Notes: generated from the letters alone by a model not told the origin. 64,000 nt of DNA from Winslowiella toletana (GCF_032164335.1 NZ_CP134152.1:3844001-3908000); one strand, 5' to 3'; counted from the first letter of the stretch, positions 1-9,712 are shown. Program-made: numbers and translations.

Positions 1-717
1 GCCGCACGCCCGGGCAAAGCGCCACAGGAGATCCTGATCGTTGCCCATCTTGATACCTGGAGCCCGCTAAGCGACAGCGATGTCGAAAACAATCTTGGCG
101 GCTTACGCTTACAGGGAGCGGATGATAACGCCGCCGGCCTGGGCGTAATGCTTGAGCTGGCACAGCGACTCAGCAGCCAGCCGCTGCACTATGGCATTCG
201 CTTTGTTGCCTTGAGCGGCGAAGAGATTGGTCATCGGGGCAGCGAAGATTACCTCGCGCGAATGAAAGCCAACGAGAAACAGCATACTTTGCTGGTGATT
301 AATCTCGACAGTCTGCTGGTGGGCGATAAGCTCTACTTTAACAGCGGCAGCAATACTCCGGCAGCGGTAGCGCGTCAGACCCGCGACCGTGCGCTGGCGA
401 TTGCTCATCGTTACGGCATCAACGCCAGCAGCCACCCGCTAAACAAGCCAGCCGATCCGTTCGACAGCGCTGGTTTTCCACTGCTTAGCGTGCGTGCGGC
501 AAACTGGAAACTGGGCCATCAGGATGGCAGTCAGCAGCGCAGTAAGTCACCGCACTTCCCGGAGGGTATTAGCCGCCATCAAACCGAGCGTGATAACCTC
601 AGCTATATCGATCGCTGGTTGCCTGGGCGTATCGCGCTACGCAGCCGCGACAGCGTAAAAATTCTGCTGCCGTTAATTACCGAACTGGCTAATCCGGCCG
701 AAAAAAAGGAGCCGTAA
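1..717 (+). CDS. iap: Iap-like M28 family aminopeptidase, 5' end off window
   Basis: The reading frame is open from the first base, so the N-terminus, including any signal peptide, lies outside; 238 residues remain of a family of about 345. M28 zinc-peptidase features are visible in order: an AHLDTW motif at fragment residues 15-20, GADDNAAG near residue 40 (metal-bridging Asp), and SGEEIGHRGS near residue 72 with the catalytic and metal-binding Glu pair. E. coli Iap is a periplasmic aminopeptidase that trims the N-terminal Arg of alkaline phosphatase to give isozyme conversion. The position next to the cysHIJ operon matches E. coli and supports the name. The stop codon overlaps the next ATG by one base, so the two genes are probably cotranscribed. 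Confidence 0.85.
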   Translation, partial: AARPGKAPQEILIVAHLDTWSPLSDSDVENNLGGLRLQGADDNAAGLGVMLELAQRLSSQPLHYGIRFVALSGEEIGHRGSEDYLARMKANEKQHTLLVINLDSLLVGDKLYFNSGSNTPAAVARQTRDRALAIAHRYGINASSHPLNKPADPFDSAGFPLLSVRAANWKLGHQDGSQQRSKSPHFPEGISRHQTERDNLSYIDRWLPGRIALRSRDSVKILLPLITELANPAEKKEP

Positions 718-1001
718 TGTATATCGTTTATCTGAACTATCATCGCCCGGTTGAAGAAGTTGAAGCCCTGCTGGAACCCCATATTCAGTGGCTTGATCGC
801 TACTTCGACGCCGGGGTGTTTATTGCGGCGGGTCGCAAAGATCCGCGCACCGGCGGAATGATCATGGTGAAAGATATCGATCGCCAACGGCTGGAAACCA
901 TTCTGGCTGAAGATCCGTTTGTCGCAGTGGCTCATTACGAGGTGACAAAAGTGAATGTGACGCGCGCGGCTGCGGCATTTAGCGGACTGGTGGCCAGCTG
1001 A
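717..1001 (+). CDS. YciI-like domain protein
   Basis: This 94-residue protein has the YciI-family fold signature: an N-terminal MYIVYLNY strand, then a helix with the conserved His22 (PHIQWLDRYFDAG) and a VFIAAGRKDPRTGG segment. The family is a dimeric ferredoxin-like (alpha+beta) fold with a putative His/Asp active site, and its members mostly lack an assigned function. It is translationally coupled to iap through a one-base TAATG overlap. Together with the downstream acyltransferase gene it fills the iap-cysH interval, which in E. coli holds the CRISPR-Cas locus. Family assignment is fairly firm; a specific role is not proposed. Confidence 0.8.
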   Translation: MYIVYLNYHRPVEEVEALLEPHIQWLDRYFDAGVFIAAGRKDPRTGGMIMVKDIDRQRLETILAEDPFVAVAHYEVTKVNVTRAAAAFSGLVAS

Positions 1002-1013
1002 CTCGCTGAGGAT

Positions 1014-1044
1014 ACGGGCGGCCTGGCTTCCTGCCTCCGCCCGT
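1014..1044. terminator. Inverted repeat between convergent genes
   Basis: ACGGGCGG (1014-1021) pairs with CCGCCCGT (1037-1044) around a 15-base loop. It sits between the end of the YciI-like gene and the end of the convergent acyltransferase gene, the place for a shared terminator. No T-run follows on either strand, so intrinsic termination is only possible. Confidence 0.4.
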
Positions 1045-1053
1045 GAAAGTCTG

Positions 1054-1917
1054 TCAGTTACTACGATTGAGAATTTTCTGTAACTCGGCGCGCTGGATGC
1101 TGTTCAGCGCTTCGTCTCTGACGCAACAGCGGTCGCAGTAGTGACGCGCATGTTCCGCGGTCCAGCACCAGGCCTGTTCCCGCTTCATCCGCTCCACTAG
1201 TTTGCTGTAAAGATGATTGATATTCATCGATTTCAGCACTTCTCTCAGGCTCAGATGCTTATGCGGCGATAGCTGCTTTCTTAAAAAGGCCAGCGTCGGT
1301 TTCACATCTGCCCGCAGCAATACCGTCGGTTTATTCTGGTATGCCGGATGCAGGCGGCTCTCCCCCACCTGCTTAAAGAACAGCACATCACGATAAAAAC
1401 GCGCCTTGCGCGCTTCAACCTGAATAAACAAGGTATCGATACGCTGGAAAAATACGGCGTACAGAATAATCCACGCGTACAGCTCACGCAGAACGCCGCC
1501 ACCACGATAACTCTCATCAATACATAACGAGCCAATCTCTGCGGTGCGCTCCGGACAGCAGCCAGACTGGTCAATTTCCCTGGCAAACACTTTTTCAGCA
1601 GGCAGCCCTTGCCCGCTCTGTTTAATCAGCGCAATGGTTCCAATCACATCTTCATCGACTTTAGCCAGAAACAGCCGGTTAGCTGCCGTGAAAAACCAGG
1701 GAGAAAAAAGCATATTGCCGGGTTGGGCAGTAACCAGACCCAATTTCAGATACGCAGCATGTAATTTGCTCATGCCGGTAAAAAAATCCTGCAGAGTACC
1801 GACCTGCTGAATATCAATTTCGTCAGATGAATACGGTTTACCAAAACGCAGTGAATTCTTCAGAACTGAAGATGGATCGTTGATTGATCCAGACAACATC
1901 AGGTCTTTATCTGACAC
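1054..1917 (-). CDS. FeeM-like (GNAT-fold) N-acyltransferase
   Basis: The core resembles the FeeM-type N-acyl amino acid synthase domain, a GNAT-fold relative. The stretch runs from LFLAKVDEDVIGTIAL through AEIGSLCIDESYRGGG and LFIQVEARKARFYRDVLFF to ESRLHPAYQNKPTVLL, the order seen in that family (acyl-donor loop, then the FYRD/H-P-N segment). A C-terminal extension of about 95 residues is rich in Cys and His (CWTAEHARHYCDRCC) and could bind a metal; this is inference. I place the start at a GTG (1915-1917) preceded by AAGGAG at 8-base spacing, giving 287 residues. The frame is open further upstream to a TTG at 1998, but that codon lacks a ribosome binding site. Substrate and product are unknown. 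It is convergent with the YciI-like gene and upstream of the cysHIJ operon. Confidence 0.6.
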   Translation of the reverse strand: MSDKDLMLSGSINDPSSVLKNSLRFGKPYSSDEIDIQQVGTLQDFFTGMSKLHAAYLKLGLVTAQPGNMLFSPWFFTAANRLFLAKVDEDVIGTIALIKQSGQGLPAEKVFAREIDQSGCCPERTAEIGSLCIDESYRGGGVLRELYAWIILYAVFFQRIDTLFIQVEARKARFYRDVLFFKQVGESRLHPAYQNKPTVLLRADVKPTLAFLRKQLSPHKHLSLREVLKSMNINHLYSKLVERMKREQAWCWTAEHARHYCDRCCVRDEALNSIQRAELQKILNRSN

Positions 1918-2082
1918 CAGAGTATCTCCTTGCTGAGTGAGTAAAATGTCACCCAACAAGGATTGATCGATAAGTTTATTTAAACAATGGAATGGCAAAA
2001 AATTAATGAAACCGTGATATCACACACAATTATTAATAAACACGGCTAAACTACGTGGAGATAAGTTTAGTTAAATTTATCA

Positions 2083-2817
2083 TTAACCTTCATGCAAGCC
2101 GCATTCACGCTTCAGGCCGAAGAAGCGAGTTTCTTCCTCTGCCATACCGGGTTCCCATTTACGCGTGGTGTGGGTATCGCCGACCGACAGATAGCCCTGG
2201 TCCCACAGAGGATGATAGCTGAGGCCATGCTGCTGTAAATATTGATAAACCTGGCGATTGTCCCAGTCGATAATCGGCAAGAATTTAAATACCCCACGCT
2301 GAATCGCCAACACCGGTAAATGTGCGCGACTGCCGGATTGATCGCGGCGTAAACCGGCAAACCACGTCTGGCCGCCGAGCGTTTGCAGCGCACGATTCAT
2401 CGGTTCAACCTTATTAATCAGATTGTACTTTTCGATGCCTTCAACGCCCTGCTCCCACAGTTTACCGTAACGCGCTTCCTGCCACGCCGCTGACTGCCCG
2501 GCGCGAAACACTTGCAGATTCAAATCCAGCTTCTCAGTCAGCGTGTCGATAAACTGATAAGTCTCAGGAAACAGATAGCCGGTATCGGTCAGAATGACCG
2601 GGATATCCGGCTGCTGACGAGTGACCAAATGCAATGAGACCGCAGCCTGAATACCAAAACTGGAAGAGAGAACAAAATCACCCGGCAGATTTTCCAGTGC
2701 CCAACTGACGCGCTCCTGTGCGGAGAGTTTATCCAGCTGATTATTCACTTCTGCCAGCGCCATTACGCGCTCTACTTTTGGTAATTCACGCAATGTTGCG
2801 AGATCGAGTACCGACAT
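2083..2817 (-). CDS. cysH: Phosphoadenosine phosphosulfate reductase
   Basis: CysH reduces PAPS to sulfite with thioredoxin in cytoplasmic assimilatory sulfate reduction. The 244-residue product has the E. coli family length. It has the PP-loop region [15 protein letters not shown] near residue 50, the [11 protein letters not shown] motif, a [11 protein letters not shown] segment, and the C-terminal ECGLHEG with the catalytic Cys239. The start chosen is the ATG at 2815-2817, preceded by GGAGG; an in-frame extension of nine codons upstream reaches into cysI and is not needed. The gene starts 10 bases after the cysI stop, so it is the last gene of a cysJIH operon. Confidence 0.96.
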   Translation of the reverse strand: MSVLDLATLRELPKVERVMALAEVNNQLDKLSAQERVSWALENLPGDFVLSSSFGIQAAVSLHLVTRQQPDIPVILTDTGYLFPETYQFIDTLTEKLDLNLQVFRAGQSAAWQEARYGKLWEQGVEGIEKYNLINKVEPMNRALQTLGGQTWFAGLRRDQSGSRAHLPVLAIQRGVFKFLPIIDWDNRQVYQYLQQHGLSYHPLWDQGYLSVGDTHTTRKWEPGMAEEETRFFGLKRECGLHEG

Positions 2818-2827
2818 ATCGCCTCCG

Positions 2828-4540
2828 TTATTCCCAGAAATCACGCGCCGGATCGAGAACCGCTTTTACCACGCCAGCACGGATGGTGAAGTCGCCGAAA
2901 CCTTCATCGGCTTCACGCTCTTTTGCCCAACGGCCAACCAGCTCATCAATGCTCGCCAGAATCTCATCTTCTGTGATGTTCTCGCGATACATGCGCGGAA
3001 TACGCGTGCCGATGCGGTTACCCCCTAAATGCAGGTTATAACGCCCCGGCGCTTTACCGACCAGACCAATTTCAGCCAGCATGGCACGTCCGCAGCCGTT
3101 CGGACAACCGGTTACGCGTAGCACTATGTGCTCTTCGCCAACGCCGTGCTTATTCATCAGGCCTTCGACCCGGGTCACAAATTCAGGCAGGAAGCGTTCG
3201 GCTTCCGCCATTGCCAGTGGGCAGGTCGGGAATGAGACACAGGCCATTGAGTTTTCACGCTGGGCGGTGACGCTTTCCATCAGCCCCGAGGCGCGGGCAA
3301 TCTGTTCGATCTTGTCTTTATCGGCTTCCGGCACCCCAGCAACAATCAGGTTCTGGTTAGCGGTAAGTCGGAAATCACCCTGATGAATTCGCGCAATCTC
3401 AGCTACGCCGGATTTAAGTGGACGACCTGGATAGTCCATCAGACGACCATTTTCAATAAATAGCGTCAGATGCCATTTATTATCGATGCCTTTCACCCAG
3501 CCAAAACGATCGCCACGGGTGGTAAATTCGTACGGGCGAATCGGTTCGAAAGTGATACCGGCCCGGCGCTCCACTTCCTGTTTGAAGGTTTCAACGCCAA
3601 CACGCTCAAGGGTATATTTGGTTTTGGCATTTTTACGATCGGTACGGTTACCCCAGTCTCGCTGAGTGGTCACCACCGCTTCCGCTACCGCCAGCGTTTT
3701 ATCCAGCGGCAGATAACCAAATTCGCTGGCAGTGCGCGCGTAAGTGGCTTTATTACCGTGCTCAATCGACAAACCGCCACCGACCAGCAGATTAAAGCCC
3801 ACCAGCTTGCCGTTCTCGGCAATAGCGATAAAGTTCAAGTCGTTGGCGTGCAGATCGACGTCATTATGCGGCGGTACCACCACGGTAGTTTTAAACTTAC
3901 GCGGCAGATAGGTTTCACCAAGAATCGGTTCCTGATCGGTGGTGGCAACTTTCTCTTTATCCAGCCAGATTTCGGCATACGCCCGCGTCTGCGGCAGCAA
4001 ATGCTCAGAAAGTTTCTTCGCCCACTCATAGGCTTCCTGATGCAGCTCAGACTCAACCGGGTTCGACGAGCAGAGCACGTTGCGGTTAACGTCGTTGGCC
4101 GTTGCCAGCGCATCAAGCCCCACCTCGTGCAGCATCTGATGAGCCGGCTTGACATTACCCTTGAGGATGCCGTGAAACTGGAAGGTCTGACGGTTAGTCA
4201 GGCGCACGCTGCCGTAAAGGGTATTGTCGGTGGCAAATTTTTCAATTGCCAGCCACTGAGTTGGCGTGATGATACCGCCCGGCAAGCGGCAGCGCAGCAT
4301 CATCGCATGACGCGGCTCCAGTTTCTGCTCGGCGCGCTCGGCGCGAATATCGCGGTCATCCTGCTGGTACATACCGTGAAAACGGATCAGCAGAAAGTTA
4401 TCGCCTTTAAAGCCACCGGTCAGGCCATCATCGAGATCTTCAGTGATGGTGCCACGCAAATAGTTGCTCTGTTTTTTCAGGCGCTCTGCGTCGGTTAGCT
4501 TGCCTTCAACGACCAGCGGTCCAGGATGTTTTTCGCTCAT
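2828..4540 (-). CDS. cysI: Sulfite reductase hemoprotein (beta) subunit
   Basis: CysI carries siroheme and a 4Fe-4S cluster and reduces sulfite to sulfide by six electrons received from CysJ. The 570-residue length equals E. coli CysI. The cluster ligands are seen in [10 protein letters not shown] and [11 protein letters not shown] towards the C-terminus, and the two repeated sulfite/nitrite reductase half-domains are recognisable. Its ATG overlaps the cysJ stop by one base (TAATG), indicating translational coupling that would favour balanced alpha/beta subunit synthesis. cysH follows after 10 bases. Confidence 0.97.
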   Translation of the reverse strand: MSEKHPGPLVVEGKLTDAERLKKQSNYLRGTITEDLDDGLTGGFKGDNFLLIRFHGMYQQDDRDIRAERAEQKLEPRHAMMLRCRLPGGIITPTQWLAIEKFATDNTLYGSVRLTNRQTFQFHGILKGNVKPAHQMLHEVGLDALATANDVNRNVLCSSNPVESELHQEAYEWAKKLSEHLLPQTRAYAEIWLDKEKVATTDQEPILGETYLPRKFKTTVVVPPHNDVDLHANDLNFIAIAENGKLVGFNLLVGGGLSIEHGNKATYARTASEFGYLPLDKTLAVAEAVVTTQRDWGNRTDRKNAKTKYTLERVGVETFKQEVERRAGITFEPIRPYEFTTRGDRFGWVKGIDNKWHLTLFIENGRLMDYPGRPLKSGVAEIARIHQGDFRLTANQNLIVAGVPEADKDKIEQIARASGLMESVTAQRENSMACVSFPTCPLAMAEAERFLPEFVTRVEGLMNKHGVGEEHIVLRVTGCPNGCGRAMLAEIGLVGKAPGRYNLHLGGNRIGTRIPRMYRENITEDEILASIDELVGRWAKEREADEGFGDFTIRAGVVKAVLDPARDFWE

Positions 4541-6345
4541 TAGTAAACGTCTCGCTGATAACGGCGCTCAATGCGCAGCTCACTTAAAAATTCGTCAGCC
4601 GTTTCGGTGTCCATGCCACCGTGTTCGGCTACCACTTCCAGTAATGCCTGCTCAACGTCTTTTGCCATACGATTGGCATCGCCGCAGACGTAAATGTGGG
4701 CACCTTCCTCAATCCAGCGCCACACTTCCGCACCTTTCGCACGGATTTTATCTTGTACGTATATTTTATGCTGCTGGTCACGGGACCAGGCTAAATCGAT
4801 ATTGGTCAGCAGGCCATCTTTGACAAAGCGCTGCCACTCAACCTGATACAGGAAATCATCGGTGAAATGAGGATTGCCAAAGAACAACCAGTTTTTGCCG
4901 CCGGCAGCATCATTATCACGCTGCTGCATAAAGGCGCGGAATGGCGCAATACCGGTGCCCGGGCCAATCATAATTACCGGGGTTTCCGGATTGGCAGGCA
5001 GACGGAAATTATCGTTGTGTTCGATAAACACCCGGATCTCAGCATCTTCTTCCAGCCGATCGGCCAGATAGCTCGATGCACCACCGGCACGTGGACGGCC
5101 ATCAATTTCATAACGCACCGCACCGACGGTGATATGCACTTCATTCTCAGTCTCCGCCTGCGACGAGGCAATGGAGTAGAGGCGTGGCGTCAGCGGACGC
5201 AGTAATTCGGTCAGCTGTTCGGCATGCAGCTCAGTGGGCGCCTGGCGCGCCATATCGACAATTGGCGTGTTCTGCGCGTAGTGCTGAAGCTGCGCTTTAT
5301 CGGCAACCAACGCCAGTAAAGCTTCATTACGTGACAGATGAGCAAAGCGCTCGACAATCTGCGGCGTATTGACCGTCAATTCGAAGTGCTTCTGCAACGC
5401 TTCGGACAGTGGCAAGGTACTGCCATTCACCTCAACGCTTTCGTCACCCTTTAACCACAGCAGTTCTGTCAGCTCCTGCACCAGCGCTGGATCGTTTTCA
5501 AACCAGACGCCCAGCGCATCACCCGGCTGATAGCGCAGCCCGGAATCACCTAAATCGATTTCAATATGGCGCACGTCTTTATCCGAGTCGCGGCCGGTGA
5601 TTTTCTGGTTGACGGCAAAGCTGGCGGTCAGCGGTTGCTCTTTGGTATACGGGCTGGAGTGCACTTCATTTACACTGCCCGCCGCGGTTGCTGCGGCCTG
5701 AGCCGGTGATTCACTCGGCACGCGCGCTTTAAGAATCTCAACAATCTGCTTACGCCACTGCTCAGCATCGGCAGCGTACTCAACGTCAGCATCGACGCGC
5801 GCCAGCAGCCGATCGCCGCCCAGCTCAGCCAGCTTGCCGTCAAAATCTTTACCGGCCTGACTAAAGAACTCGTAAGAAGTATCACCCAGACCAAATACTG
5901 CAAACGCGGTATCGTTAAGTTTCGGCGCTTTCTTCGACATCAGGAATTTATGCAGCGCAACCGCTTCTTCCGGTGGCTCGCCCTCGCCCTGGGTAGACGT
6001 CACGACCACCAGCAGTTTTTCCTGGGCGATTTGCTTGAACTTATAGTCACCGGCATTCACCAGATTAACGTTCAGTTTGGCCGCCAGTAAATCGTCTCGC
6101 AGCTGTTCTGACAGGCGACGGGCATTACCGGTTTGCGAAGCGGAAAGCAGGGTGATTGCCGGCACGTCAACCGGCGCAGGCGCGCTGACCACAGCACTAC
6201 CCGGAGTCTGATTGACCATCCCCCAAAAATAACCTGAGAGCCATGCGAGCTGCGTGGTAGAAAAATCACCTGTCGCCGCCTGCAAGCGCGCGAGTTGCTC
6301 CGGGTTTAGCGGAAGCAGAGAACTTGGGGGAGCCTGAGTCGTCAT
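4540..6345 (-). CDS. cysJ: Sulfite reductase flavoprotein (alpha) subunit
   Basis: CysJ passes electrons from NADPH through FAD and FMN to CysI. An N-terminal flavodoxin-like FMN domain ([10 protein letters not shown], then [12 protein letters not shown]) is followed by the FAD-binding region with RLYSIASS and the NADPH domain ([14 protein letters not shown]). The protein ends in the typical RRYQRDVY. I use the ATG at 6343-6345 ([17 protein letters not shown]), which matches the E. coli N-terminus and gives 601 residues. An upstream in-frame ATG at 6381 has no ribosome binding site. First gene of cysJIH. Confidence 0.96.
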   Translation of the reverse strand: MTTQAPPSSLLPLNPEQLARLQAATGDFSTTQLAWLSGYFWGMVNQTPGSAVVSAPAPVDVPAITLLSASQTGNARRLSEQLRDDLLAAKLNVNLVNAGDYKFKQIAQEKLLVVVTSTQGEGEPPEEAVALHKFLMSKKAPKLNDTAFAVFGLGDTSYEFFSQAGKDFDGKLAELGGDRLLARVDADVEYAADAEQWRKQIVEILKARVPSESPAQAAATAAGSVNEVHSSPYTKEQPLTASFAVNQKITGRDSDKDVRHIEIDLGDSGLRYQPGDALGVWFENDPALVQELTELLWLKGDESVEVNGSTLPLSEALQKHFELTVNTPQIVERFAHLSRNEALLALVADKAQLQHYAQNTPIVDMARQAPTELHAEQLTELLRPLTPRLYSIASSQAETENEVHITVGAVRYEIDGRPRAGGASSYLADRLEEDAEIRVFIEHNDNFRLPANPETPVIMIGPGTGIAPFRAFMQQRDNDAAGGKNWLFFGNPHFTDDFLYQVEWQRFVKDGLLTNIDLAWSRDQQHKIYVQDKIRAKGAEVWRWIEEGAHIYVCGDANRMAKDVEQALLEVVAEHGGMDTETADEFLSELRIERRYQRDVY

Positions 6346-6640
6346 TGCGTTGAGAATTCCAGTATCAGTGGTCCGGGACATATGAATGGGGGTAGGTTAC
6401 CGATCAGCATAATAACCATTAAATAAGGGTTAGAAATAATAAATAACCAAAATGACTAAATGGTTTTTCGGGTAAGCCTTAGCAGCAAAACTGGTTAATA
6501 AAGAATAAGTTAATCAGTCAGTTAATTATTGCCCGAATAGCAGCCCCCAGTTGATTGCATCATCTGGCGCTAAACGGGTGCGAAAAAAGGTGTTTTCCGT
6601 TAGACTTCGTCGGTTTTTTTGACAGATTGAGACTGAGACA
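6346..6640. promoter_or_regulatory. Divergent cysJ/queD control region
   Basis: This 295-base AT-rich interval separates the divergent cysJIH operon and queD. Towards cysJ, the minus strand has runs such as TTATTCTTTATTAACC (near 6490) and a -10-like TTATTATG (near 6405-6415). These are of the sort expected for a CysB-activated promoter, by analogy with E. coli cysJIH. CysB sites are too degenerate to place by eye, so the assignment is inference from gene order. A GAGACTGAGACA leader precedes queD. Confidence 0.4.
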
Positions 6641-7000
6641 ATGGCAACCACGCTATTTAAAGATTTCCAGTTTGAAGCCGCGCACCATCTACCTAACGTG
6701 CCGGAAGGCCATAAATGTGGTCGCCTGCACGGACACTCGTTTATGGTTCGTATTGAAATCACCGGCGAAGTGGATGCGCATACCGGCTGGGTAATGGATT
6801 TTGCTGAGCTAAAAGCGGCGTTCAAACCGCTATACGATCGGCTTGATCACTATTATCTGAACGATATTCCCGGCCTGGAAAATCCAACCAGCGAAGTGCT
6901 GGCGAAATGGATTTGGGATCAGATGAAACCGACGCTGCCGGAACTGAGTGCGGTTATGGTGAAAGAGACCTGTACGGCGGGATGCGTCTATAAAGGTTAA
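6641..7000 (+). CDS. queD: 6-carboxy-5,6,7,8-tetrahydropterin synthase
   Basis: QueD converts dihydroneopterin triphosphate to 6-carboxytetrahydropterin, the first committed step to preQ0 and queuosine in tRNA. The 119-residue product is near-identical in layout to E. coli QueD. Zinc ligands are at His15/16 and in the HGH motif (His30, His32), with the catalytic Cys26 in [11 protein letters not shown]. Towards the end is [13 protein letters not shown]. It is convergent with queE, the next enzyme of the same pathway; queF lies 28 kb away in this window. Confidence 0.96.
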   Translation: MATTLFKDFQFEAAHHLPNVPEGHKCGRLHGHSFMVRIEITGEVDAHTGWVMDFAELKAAFKPLYDRLDHYYLNDIPGLENPTSEVLAKWIWDQMKPTLPELSAVMVKETCTAGCVYKG

Positions 7001-7016
7001 CAGCACTGTCTGTAAG

Positions 7017-7034
7017 GGGCGGCGCTTGCCGCCC
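7017..7034. terminator. Hairpin between convergent queD and queE
   Basis: GGGCGGC (7017-7023), loop GCTT, GCCGCCC (7028-7034) is a perfect seven-pair GC stem in the 42-base gap between the two stops. There is no U-tract on either strand, so it is a likely 3'-end structure for both transcripts rather than a proven intrinsic terminator. Confidence 0.5.
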
Positions 7035-7042
7035 TCCACAGA

Positions 7043-7714
7043 TCAGGCAATATTCAGATATTTATGCGTCTGCATCGACAAACGCCAGTTACGCGCAATG
7101 CAGGTTTCAATGCACAATTTCGTCGCATCGTCCTTCTGACTGATCGGCTGCAGGGCCACAATTCGCGGCTTATCGTCTGCCAGTGTCGCCAGCAACGCTT
7201 CCAATGCCTCAATATCACGCTGACGTGCTACCGGATGCTTAATCTCATCGGCACGAACCAGCGCCTGTGACAGCACATCATAGCCACCACGCATATTCAC
7301 CTTCGGCGACACCGTCACCCAGGTGCGGGCTGAACACTTAACCTCGTGCGTGCCGCTGGTTTCAATCTGACAACTGAAACCGGCCTCTTCAAGCGCAACG
7401 GTTAACGGCGTCAGATCATAAATGCTCGGCTCACCGCCGGTGATCACCACATGGCGTGCGGTCCAGCCTTGCTGAGCAATGGTCGCCAGCAGCGCTTCAG
7501 CATCCGCCGAACCCCAGGCATCGGTTTCAACGGTTTTAATCAGAATATCGCCCAGCGAGGTTTCCCGATCGGCCAGCTTATCCCACGTATGTTTGGTATC
7601 GCACCAGCTGCAGCCAACCGGACATCCTTGCAAGCGGATAAAAATTGCCGGAACGCCGGTGTAAAAACCTTCGCCCTGCAATGTCTGGAACATCTCATTA
7701 ATCGGGTACTGCAT
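7043..7714 (-). CDS. queE: 7-carboxy-7-deazaguanine synthase (radical SAM)
   Basis: QueE makes 7-carboxy-7-deazaguanine from 6-carboxytetrahydropterin, the step after QueD. The radical-SAM cluster motif is seen as CPVGCSWC (residues 31-38, C-x3-C-x2-C), with VVITGGEPS downstream for SAM binding. The C-terminal ETCIARNWRLSMQTHKYLNIA region is conserved. The ATG at 7712-7714 gives 223 residues as in E. coli; the GTG one codon upstream is a less likely start. Confidence 0.96.
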   Translation of the reverse strand: MQYPINEMFQTLQGEGFYTGVPAIFIRLQGCPVGCSWCDTKHTWDKLADRETSLGDILIKTVETDAWGSADAEALLATIAQQGWTARHVVITGGEPSIYDLTPLTVALEEAGFSCQIETSGTHEVKCSARTWVTVSPKVNMRGGYDVLSQALVRADEIKHPVARQRDIEALEALLATLADDKPRIVALQPISQKDDATKLCIETCIARNWRLSMQTHKYLNIA

Positions 7715-7809
7715 CACTTTCTCGCTAACCGGTAGAATCAGGGGCGCAGATTATGTCAGATCGCGACAGTTGCGCCAAATTTCACCGACAAAAAAGGCAC
7801 AAAAGCACT

Positions 7810-8721
7810 TTAGCCGCCCCAGCGCGACTGTAACAGCGGTGTACTGGCAAACCATTGCACCAGAAAATCAATCAGCGCCCGCAGTGCCGGATGCAGCTGA
7901 CGGCGCGAGCTGTACACGCCATAGATATGCAACGGTTCCAGCCTGTAATCCGGTAACACCTCCTGCAATTCGCCGCGGGCAAGCAATCCGGCAACGGAAT
8001 AGTAAGGTTGCATACTGATACCGCTACCCGCCTGCGTTGCCGCCAGCAAAAAGAATGAGTCATTGGCACTGAGATTTCCGCTAACCGCCATCTCAGTCAG
8101 CGTGTCATCGCGGCTGAAACGCCATAAACTTTTACCAAACCAGGTGTAAGTCAGGCAGTTATGCTCTGCCAGCGCCTGTGGATTCTGCGGTTGGCCATGC
8201 TGCGCCAGATAGTCCGGCGTCGCGCAAAGCACCGAGTCGCATATGCCAAGGGGCCGCGCAATCACTCCCGGCAATAGCTCATTGGTGATACGCAGCGCCA
8301 AATCAATCCGCTCTTCCACCAGATTGACCTGCTGATTGCTGATATGCATATCAATCCGCACCTTCGGATGCTGCTGCTGAAATGCCAGCACCGCCGCCGC
8401 CATGGTGCTGTGTGCCAGCGATAACGAGCACGAGACGCGCAGCAATCCGGTTAACTCACCGCTGTGATGCAGTGAGTCGTTCTCAATCTGCTCGGTTAAC
8501 TCCAGCAGCGCACGACAGCGTAATAAGGTGCGTTCACCCACATCAGTCAGGCTCAGGCGACGAGTGGTGCGATGCAGCAAGCGCGCACCGGCCCACTGCT
8601 CCATCTGCGTCAGATAACGCGTCACCATACCGCGTGACATCGACAGCGCTTCCGCGGCAGCAGTGAGGCTGTTGCGCTCAACAATAGTGACAAAAACCCG
8701 ACTGGCGATCAGACGATCCAT
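7810..8721 (-). CDS. LysR-family transcriptional regulator
   Basis: This 303-residue protein has an N-terminal winged helix-turn-helix (RNSLTAAAEALSMSRGMVTRYLTQME, residues about 16-41) followed by a periplasmic-binding-protein-like effector domain, the LysR layout. RTTRRLSLTDVG matches the HTH-adjacent wing. It is divergent from the secreted MBL-fold gene at 8825, with 103 bases between the starts. By the usual LysR pattern it probably controls that gene from the shared interval. I do not recognise the specific orthologue or effector. Confidence 0.9.
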   Translation of the reverse strand: MDRLIASRVFVTIVERNSLTAAAEALSMSRGMVTRYLTQMEQWAGARLLHRTTRRLSLTDVGERTLLRCRALLELTEQIENDSLHHSGELTGLLRVSCSLSLAHSTMAAAVLAFQQQHPKVRIDMHISNQQVNLVEERIDLALRITNELLPGVIARPLGICDSVLCATPDYLAQHGQPQNPQALAEHNCLTYTWFGKSLWRFSRDDTLTEMAVSGNLSANDSFFLLAATQAGSGISMQPYYSVAGLLARGELQEVLPDYRLEPLHIYGVYSSRRQLHPALRALIDFLVQWFASTPLLQSRWGG

Positions 8722-8824
8722 GATTTGCTCGTTTCAGTAAACAATCTATTGCTGATTATCCGGTTTTTCTTTTGATCCGGTCAAATTACTATCGCCTGTA
8801 TCTTCACTTCAGGAATTGAACAAT

Positions 8825-9703
8825 ATGAAAATTCGTCTGTTATTATCGATGGGCGTTGCCGCTCTCAGCCTCTCTTCTCCCCTTTTTGCCGCCAGTAAAC
8901 TCAATATTGATGTTTATAATCCCGGTAAAGCCAGCGTGTTTGCCGTCAGCTCCGAGATTATTTCCGGCCCAAGTGAAGTGGCGCTGATTGATGCGCAGTT
9001 CCAGCGCAATGACGCGCAGGAGTTGGTAAAACGGATTAAGGCCAGCGGCAAAACGCTGACAACGGTCTATATCAGCCATTCCGATCCGGACTACTATTTC
9101 GGTCTCGATACCATTAAAGCGGCGTTTCCTCAGGCTAAAATTCTCGCCACGCCACAAACTATTGCGCTGATCGATCAAACTAAAGATCTGAAGCTGAAGT
9201 ATTGGGGACCGATACTGAAAGAGAATGCGCCGCAGGAATTAATCACTCCGCAACCGCTGCACGGCGATAGCTTCAGCGTAGACGGAGAGCGTATTGAAGT
9301 TAAAGGACTGAAGGGGCCATCACCGGAGCGCAGCTGGCTGTGGGTGCCATCACTGAAAACCATGCTCGGTGGTGTAGTGGTCAGCGGCAACAACATTCAC
9401 GTCTGGCTGGCTGATACGCAGACCCAACAACAGCGCGCCGACTGGCTGAAAACGCTGGATGAAGCGATTGCATTAAGACCAGTGCGGGTGATCCCAGGCC
9501 ACTTCCTGCCGGGAGCGGATGAGAATGTTAAATCAATCACTTTTACCCAGGACTATTTGCGCGCGGTCGAGAAAGCCCTGCCCGAGAGCAAAAACTCTGC
9601 TGAGCTGATCAAAATTATTAAAGCGCAGTATCCGGATTTAGAAGAGGCGTCGTCTCTGGAACTGGGTGCTAAAGTGCTGAAAGGTGAAATGCGCTGGCCA
9701 TAG
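8825..9703 (+). CDS. Secreted metallo-beta-lactamase-fold protein
   Basis: Residues 1-23 form a Sec signal peptide (MKIRLLLSMGVAALSLSSPLFAA), so the mature protein should be periplasmic. The body has MBL-fold features: a beta-strand-Asp segment VALIDAQF, then SHSDPDYYFG in the place of the metal motif HxHxDH, and PGHFLPG near the end. In the motif His85 and Asp89 are kept, but the second His is Asp87 and the last His is Tyr90, so metal binding is probably altered. The start is the ATG at 8825 behind AGGA; a TTG three codons earlier is too close to that site. It is divergent from a LysR gene. The substrate is unknown. Confidence 0.75.
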   Translation: MKIRLLLSMGVAALSLSSPLFAASKLNIDVYNPGKASVFAVSSEIISGPSEVALIDAQFQRNDAQELVKRIKASGKTLTTVYISHSDPDYYFGLDTIKAAFPQAKILATPQTIALIDQTKDLKLKYWGPILKENAPQELITPQPLHGDSFSVDGERIEVKGLKGPSPERSWLWVPSLKTMLGGVVVSGNNIHVWLADTQTQQQRADWLKTLDEAIALRPVRVIPGHFLPGADENVKSITFTQDYLRAVEKALPESKNSAELIKIIKAQYPDLEEASSLELGAKVLKGEMRWP

Positions 9704-9712
9704 GCAAAATTT

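Noticed and set aside
1002-2082. Possible CRISPR array or cas remnants between iap and cysH
   Set aside because: No regularly spaced direct repeats and no Cas-like protein segments were seen in any frame.
3470-4498. Long 342-codon open frame on the plus strand opposite cysI
   Set aside because: A shadow of the highly conserved cysI; no ribosome site or recognisable domain.
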